DNA from: Botryllus schlosseri
Taxonomy: Eukaryota > Chordata > Ascidiacea > Stolidobranchia > Styelidae
NCBI GenBank assembly: GCA_000444245.1
Contig: ATSW01014944.1
Location: forward strand, 1-24,388
Direction: 5' to 3'
DNA: 24,388 nt
Part shown: in pieces, positions 18,955-24,388 of the stretch
How the letters are laid out: each line of letters starts with the position of its first letter
Numbering within the stretch: position 1 is the stretch's first letter
The notes under the pieces: model-generated
The model's database searches: none
The model's input: the letters and a program-made list of their open reading frames with translations, nothing else
What the model was told of the DNA's origin: nothing
Translations under genes and position numbers: made by a program

Positions 18955-19764
18955 CCGTAATTTTTCGTGTATAATGGGCAAAATTTTACCTATTTTTTGC
19001 CCTAAAATAGGGGGGTGAGTATTATACATTGGTACAGCAAACCTTTAAAAAAAATCTTCCTCTATCAAAAACTTGAAATCACATGTTTCTTCATGTTTGT
19101 TTCCAATCGCGCAAAACCTCTAGCCATAGTGCCCGGTAATTCGTATTATAGAGTGTAACGCGGTGCCAAATAGAGAAGCGTGTTGCCAATTAACGAAAGC
19201 GTGTTGCCAATTAACGAGAGTCGACGGCACAGCACGCGATCTCCTGCTGAGTTAGTTTGCCATTTGTACGCGAGTGAAACTAGGTCGCTGATTGCGACAA
19301 GCGTGCGCGGCAATCCTTGCTGATTCATCGCGTCAACGGCAGGCCTTAGCAATCGTATACATAAGAGGCCATGTGCGCAAGTTATAATCGCTTGCGTGAT
19401 CGGTCGCATCTCCAACAGGACTGGTGGGCCCCACATAACCGTTGGCCTGAGCAATCGCATCTGTAATTGCGCAAGATGTCGTGTGTCGCTAGCTTGAACT
19501 ATCGCGTCGCCGGCATCGCAGGCTTTGGCTACTATCTACTCTCGTTTAGAGACAATGCCGTTGATAGTATTATGATTAGCGATGAATGGTTATGTCATGA
19601 TTGTTCGACAGTGACATCGCCAAACAGAACAACATCATGTACTAAAACACAACTACGAATGCAAGGTGCATACTATACATGGGTACAGGCTTTTTCCCAG
19701 AATTTACACGCCATTTAAGGGTGCGTATTATACATGGAGGCACACTATATTCGGAAAATTACGG
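18955..19764 (+). mobile_element. TA-flanked MITE, complete copy (810 bp)
   Basis: It starts CCGTAATTTTTCGTGTATAA and ends GGAAAATTACGG, with TA on each side (18953-18954 and 19765-19766). The inner pair CGTGTATAATG and GCGTATTATACATGG is also inverted. The interior follows core landmarks: CCAATTAACGAAAGCGTG twice, CACGCGATCTCC, GCATCTCCAACAGG, TTGGCCTGAGCAATCGCAT and GATTAGCGATG. It is the best reference for the damaged copies at 2323-3047 and 6722-11544. No transposase is present. Confidence 0.85.
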
Positions 19765-19766
19765 TA

Positions 19767-20340
19767 GTACTTTGACTTGCTGAGGTGATGGACATTTTCC
19801 CCAATATTGACTGAAGGAAAAGAAATTGTTGGGTTACCTAGAATATCGCTGTACTCCAAACTTGGTTCAAGTGGAACCTGTAGAGGCAAAGTAATTGTAA
19901 TGTGCAATTTCAATCATTTTATGAAATATTGGTATTTACATCATAGGAGCCAACTTTTATATTTATACTGGGTGACAGGTCTTGTTACGTCATAATCAGT
20001 CCATATTGGTTACGTCATAGTCGCACTAGAATGCACTTTACTACATTCTGCTGAGCGTTAAACCACTCAAGTGACGTTTAATACCGTTGAGTTATTAAAC
20101 GGAACCTTAAATGGTAGCCTACGATCATTCAAAAGTGGAACTGAGTTACCAGTCTGTGTCCGTCCGACGGCGATCGATTTATAGGAACATGCAATGTATA
20201 TTATACATGGTACCTGTTGAAAGGCATCGAATAAAATTGGAATTTATATCACTGAAAATACGGTGTTGAGCACAATGCGCCGTGTGAGCAACGAAATATA
20301 CTACGTACTGGCAAGTTCGCAATAAGCGATAACTCTGGAA
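19767..20340. other. Non-coding stretch, nothing recognised
   Basis: Overlapping short frames on both strands have no recognisable features. It separates the complete MITE from the autonomous hAT. Confidence 0.4.
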
Positions 20341-21613
20341 CAGGGGCGTAGCCAGCCGAAAAAAGGGGTATATTTATTATAACAGGGGATGTTTTTTGAA
20401 AAGATATTCTTTATGCTAACCACTTCATTGCGTTTTAATACACACAAATGCCGATACAACAAGGGTATGATAATCTCGTTTGTGTTTACGTCTTTATACA
20501 CATAAACATTTGCCAGTTATCTAAAATATAGCTCTATTATGCACAGTCGTATGCTACAGTAACAAACGGAAGGCACTTTTGTCTTGAGCGCCGCTAATTG
20601 CCGACAGCGAGTTTCATGTGCCCGGATCTTGATACAAAGCGCGCTAGAATTATGCCACAACACAGCAGGTGATCGATAATCACCTCACAAATCACAATGT
20701 ATCAGATGGGAGTAGCAAATCAATTTCGATGACGGAGAATTATATTCAGAAGATTGAGGTCATTAAAACACAGTGCATAACAACGGCGTTCGAGAAACAA
20801 TTTGCGAAGGTATTATTCATTCACGCTGTTATTGGGGAAGGCTTCTTTATTCGTCGAGTCAGGCTAGGGACGTTTTGCGATAATGAAGAAGGCCGGACAG
20901 AGATCTATTACATCATTTCTCAAGCCCCCGTCGCCGAACACCACTGAGCAACATTGCCTGTCAGACGGCCGATACACCCGAATTCAATTCATCATCGGGA
21001 TGCAGGCGAGTCGAGTTAAGTCAGGACAAAGGACCATGTTCTTCGCAACAAGTCTCATTTCGAATATAATACGGTATTGGTGATTTCGTATTAAAGTAGA
21101 GGACCAAATCAAATTCAATTATTTAGCTGGTCATTGGAGACCAGGTCGTTATTTCGAGTTTCAATCGAAAGAATATCACTATGCCAAAAAAGTCGTTTGG
21201 CTCAAATTTCAGAGAAGTTGGCTAGACGCATTCAAGTGGTTAGCCTATAGTCCAATGGCGGGCAACTTCTCGAGTCGGCGGGCCGGATATAGGGAAATTA
21301 AGTACGTGGCGGGCCGGATTGCTGAATTATTCGTCCATTTATTCACATGTATACTGAATAAATCGTATTTAATCAATGTATTTCAACGACAGCATTGTCG
21401 TACTGGCGCCGACATGTCCGCTTCTCTCTGATCAATCAACACACTGTGCAATCATAATGTCCTATATGGTGTGGACACAAGCAAACCTCACGTCTCTGAA
21501 ATTAGTTTACGTCACACTTTCCATTTGGTCGAAGGCAACTTAATAGTGATTTTTGACCGGCTCGGCGAGCATTAAATTTGATAAGATTGGTATCAAGCGA
21601 AAGGTCTACCGTG

Positions 21614-21911
21614 GTACTGATTGCGAAAATATAAATTTTATTCTGCTCGTCCTGGAACCCCCCAAAACCAGCCTCAAATGTTGCCGTCTGGGAGCAGATG
21701 AGAAGCAGCGCACACCACACGCGTATTAGCCATTGTTGCGCACGCGATTGAGGATTCACACTCTCACTCTCGTGCGCACTTGCTCCTGAGATGCTCATAC
21801 GGCATATGGTTACGTCACAAAACCAAACTCAGTTACAATGACGCGTTCGAGGCTAATTTTGGGGGTCCTGGACAACGAGCAGAATAAAATTTATATTTTC
21901 GAAATCAGTAC
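21614..21911. repeat. Inverted repeat with about 62-bp arms inside the non-autonomous hAT
   Basis: The arm 21614-21675 (TACTGATTGCGAAAATATAA through CCAGCCTC) is matched in reverse at 21849-21911 with about 88% identity and a small gap. The arm is also similar to part of the arms of 17394-17966 (ACTGATTCCGAAAATACAAA ... TGGAACCACC ... CAAAACAGCC), so a common module seems to be shared. Confidence 0.8.
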
Positions 21912-21916
21912 ATCAC

Positions 21917-22040
21917 CAATGGGTTATGGGTTCGAGTCCGACTAGGGTCGAATTCCTGGAGGTTTATCTAGGCTCCCCCTCGCCATCTCACTCGCATACG
22001 CGGTGTCTTACAAAAGCCTAGAAGTATGCTGTGGTGCAAG
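21917..22040 (+). repeat. tRNA-derived SINE fragment, T arm and body
   Basis: GTTATGGGTTCGAGTCCGAC contains a perfect B box, GGTTCGAGTCC (21929-21939). No A box lies at the right distance upstream, so the 5' half is missing. Sequence after it, to about 22040, may be SINE body. It abuts the inverted repeat ending at 21911. Confidence 0.4.
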
Positions 22041-24130
22041 TCGGTGGTCACGGAATCAAAATTGAGAAATATCGACTTGATGTAAATGAACATTGTAGTC
22101 GGCAAATACCATGATTACCACAAACAACATTAGGGTTGAGTCTACATCGTAAATGCCTATAATGCAAGTCTTCTGGTTTTGACGAACGTACGCGTAATCT
22201 CCACTTTCGTACGCTGCGCACACACGTGTATAATAATAACAGACAGTCACTGAAATTTGACGTAATTAGCATGTAGTGGTAGATCTCGGCAGACTGAGGC
22301 CGCTATGGCCATATTATCAAGACAGGAAACTGTTCGCGGGCCGGTCAAAATCCGGTCGCGGGCCGGATCCGGCCCGCGGGCTGTGTGTTGCCCGCCCCTG
22401 CTAAAGTCTTTCTCAAGACGGGGCATAATGTGTGTTTTTCGGCTATTTGCCGTGGATGCAGTTAACGGCCAGCAGTTAGAGAGAATTGCAGAAACCATGC
22501 TAGAAAAGAATACAATGCTATGGCTCTCCTGCGAGCAGACGGTTTCAAAACAAAGCGGGCACGGCAGTGGAAAGAATGAGTTCACAGGAGAGGAAGGCCA
22601 TTGCCAATCGCGAAGCTTTACCTTCCATCATCGAAGCCGTCATATTTTGAGGTCGCGAAAACATACCTCTTCGCGGCCATCGGGATTCTGGCTCTCTGGG
22701 AAATGATTCTGGTCAGCAATCATGTAATGAAGGACATTTTTGTGCACTACTTCGATACTCCATATCCTCTGGTAATAAATATTTGTCTGAACATTTTGCT
22801 ACTGCTCCCGCCAATGCTCTTTACCAATGCGGAGAAATTCAAAATGAGATCGCTGAAATCTGTGGCAATTTGATTAGAAAGAATATCGTAGAGTTGCTGC
22901 TGTGAAATATTTCTCTATTCTTGCGGACGAAACTAGTGATGTTGCTCAGTTAGAGCAATTATCACTGAGCGTTCGATACGTGACAAAAACATGGATGGAT
23001 GTGTTCGTGAAGACTTTCTTGGTTTCATGGAACCCAAGAACTTTAACAGGGCGAGCGCTTGCTGACCTTTTGATTCAAACTTTGACTTCATGGAACATGG
23101 TACCAATCAGCATGCGTGTGCAAGGTTATGACGGAGCTGCAAACATGTCTGGACGCTTTAATAGCGTACAAACTTTTGTGCGTGAACAGTTCCTTTCAGT
23201 TACATACACGCATTGCAGTTCGCACATCCTTAATCTCGTTCTCTCGCATGCATGTGGAAATGCTACTATAAGAAGAACAATTGAGAGTATCCGCGAAGTC
23301 AGTGTTATTTGTCAGCGTTATTTGCCCTAATACACAAAGGACAAAACCAGTTCCGTTTTGAGTAATTCGTTGGGTGAAACGCCATGATGCTGTGTTAGTG
23401 TTCTGGGAAAATATTCTGCTATCGTTCACGCTCTTGGTGAAATCAAAAATGGCGATGACAATGCATCCAATAAAGAATCTGCAGTTGAATGTCAGCAAAG
23501 GATACGGACAATGGAATTCCTAACGTGTTTGAACATGCTGATGACTGTTCTCGGAACAACACGTGCTCTTTACGTTGCATTGCAAGCCGTAAATATCGAC
23601 TTGATAAAATGTGCGGAACTAGTGTACAATGTTGTAGACACTTTCAAAGAAATCATGGATAATGTAGAGGACAAATTTTCTTCAATTTTTGAAAATATGT
23701 CAAGTGTTGTTCGTGACCATGACATCCCAATGAAATGGAAGGGGCTGCGAAGTGCCACTGCGAGCGTGGGACGACGTAAAGAGTCACGCCTTGGAGAATA
23801 CCTTCAAGCCGTTTGTGCAAAATATAATCAGAGAGCTAGAAGAACAATTTGGAAATACATTTCGTCGAGCTGCGCAATGTTTTGCCATTTTGCCGGCGAG
23901 GATAAATTCAGGTATATATTGTGAAAAAAGGGTGAGGATTTAGATGATTTTTGTGAAAAATTACAATATGTCAACTTATTTCACGCAAGTTCACGTGCAG
24001 GAACAAACGATTCGGAGTTATTTAGGTTGTATGAAGATGATCTCGATGATTTGGTCACCTTACAAAACGAGCTGGCGGCGGAAATGGAGGAATGCTGATC
24101 CAGCATCGATTCCTACGAATGCACTCTCGG

Positions 24131-24388
24131 CAGTGGCGGCTCGTCCTAAAGGGCAACTGGGGAATTGCCCCACCTAAAATTCTGTTCAATAACAATTTAA
24201 CCATTTATAGACGCACAGCGCTCAATATATATCGAGATCACAGCGAAACCCGCGTTCTTCTTGTGCTTTCGCTTGCAAATGCCCATACATAGCGAAGTCT
24301 CCGCGAAAATCGAATTCTCTTCTGTGTTTTCGCTTTGTGAATGCCTAGCCGGGGCTTGCCCCGGTAGCGCTCATAACAAGCTTTCACT
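24131..24388. mobile_element. Left end of a third hAT-type element, cut by the window end
   Basis: CAGTGGCGGCTCGTCC is a characteristic hAT terminus, and the transposase frame of the host element stops making sense at exactly this point (NALSA then unrelated residues). Inside, two units of about 58-65 bp share GCGAAA, TTCT and TGTG(C/T)TTTCGCTT, and GCCGGGGC/GCCCCGG forms a small inverted repeat. The right end is outside the window. Confidence 0.65.

Larger units (their letters stand above)
21253..22400. mobile_element. Non-autonomous hAT (1148 bp) inserted in the hAT transposase gene
   Basis: The left end is CAATGGCGGGCAAC and the right end is GTTGCCCGCCCCTG, inverted termini apart from two bases. 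The flanking 8-mers CTATAGTC (21245-21252) and CTAAAGTC (22401-22408) agree at seven of eight positions. GGGCCGG motifs lie just inside both ends, as in Charlie-like elements. The transposase reading frame of the host element runs up to 21252 and continues after 22408, which independently fixes the insertion site. The interior holds an inverted repeat and a tRNA-like fragment, and no transposase. Confidence 0.85.
20883..24130 (+). pseudogene. hAT transposase, ZMYM1-like (DUF4371-type), decayed and interrupted
   Basis: The transposase would excise and insert the surrounding hAT element in the nucleus. The ATG at 20883 gives MKKAGQRSITSFLKPP, the typical start of this protein group. Next come GHWRPGRYFEFQSKEYHYAK and RSWLDAFKWLAYS, up to the insertion at 21253. 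Beyond 22408 the zinc-binding region resumes with SLSQDGA. A long block at about 22576-22880 includes AIANREALPSIIEAVIF, GHRDSGSL and ICGNLIRKNI. KYFSILADETSD (first catalytic Asp) and GYDGAANMSG (second Asp) are in 22902-23330, followed by HCSSHILNLVLSHAC. RWVKRHDAVLVFWE, ENTFKPFVQNIIRELEEQFG and WRRKWRNADPASIPTNAL lead to 24130. In-frame stops (for example at 21081 and within VIF-GRE near 22651) and several frame changes show it is inactive. The dimerisation domain with the last acidic residue is outside the window. Confidence 0.85.
20341..24388 (+). mobile_element. Decayed autonomous hAT transposon, right end outside the window
   Basis: The left terminus CAGGGGCGTAGCC, followed by AGCCGAAAAAA, starts at 20341. 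A plus-strand hAT transposase follows from 20883. Two other hAT elements have inserted into the gene, at 21253-22400 and from 24131 to the window end. The terminus and next bases match those of the MITE at 5038-6272 except for one base in the terminus, so this element or a close relative is the likely mobiliser of that MITE family. The right terminus and its duplication are not visible. Confidence 0.7.

Noticed and set aside
22305-22706. 133-residue plus-strand frame as an independent gene
   Set aside because: It crosses the right terminus of the non-autonomous hAT into the host transposase. The real coding nearby is in another frame.

Overview
The window looks like AT-rich nuclear DNA of an animal, most likely a marine invertebrate. 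A tunicate or other invertebrate deuterostome is possible, but that is only an impression from the repeat types. The evidence for a eukaryote is GT-AG splice sites in matching phase around a secreted-protein gene, several hAT transposons with 8-bp target duplications, TA-flanked MITEs and tRNA-like SINE heads. Nothing is organised like bacterial operons, and most short open frames here are chance frames inside repeats.

One host gene is visible on the plus strand. Exon 1 (2147-2201) encodes a signal peptide and ends in phase 1. An 11.6-kb intron follows, then a phase 1-1 exon (13793-14167) encoding a Cys-rich extracellular segment of unknown family. Any later exons were not recognised or lie outside the window.

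The intron is built almost wholly from transposons. In order: a 1.18-kb hAT MITE (611-1786) inserted in an older CTCGAGTCA-rich element; a TA-flanked MITE (2323-3047) whose right end has been tandemly duplicated; an orphan copy of a shared MITE core (about 3660-4165); a second hAT MITE in inverse orientation (5038-6272) carrying an 83-bp hairpin; and a four-part nest (6722-11544). In the nest a TA-flanked MITE was split by a DNA transposon with about 265-bp terminal inverted repeats and a decayed DDE-like transposase on the minus strand. That transposon was itself split by a foldback element (9027-9687) and by a 496-bp insertion (9812-10307). A 503-bp hAT MITE (10918-11420) lies further along in the host MITE. 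A diverged end of the same long-TIR family recurs at 12358-12830.

Downstream of exon 2 the sequence is non-coding with scattered hAT ends, tRNA-like sequences, a 573-bp inverted-duplicate element with 8-bp target duplications (17394-17966) and a complete 810-bp TA-flanked MITE (18955-19764). From 20341 to the window end lies a decayed but once autonomous hAT transposon with a ZMYM1-like (DUF4371-type) transposase. It was interrupted by a 1148-bp non-autonomous hAT (21253-22400) and by the left end of a third hAT-type element (24131 onward).

The most interesting points are these. Two MITE families with different termini and target-duplication lengths share the same roughly 500-bp core. The terminal sequence of the autonomous hAT at 20341 matches that of the two large hAT MITEs, so it or a close relative probably mobilised them. 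The long-TIR transposon encodes a transposase of a widespread but, to my knowledge, unnamed invertebrate family. Several inverted-duplicate elements share one internal module.
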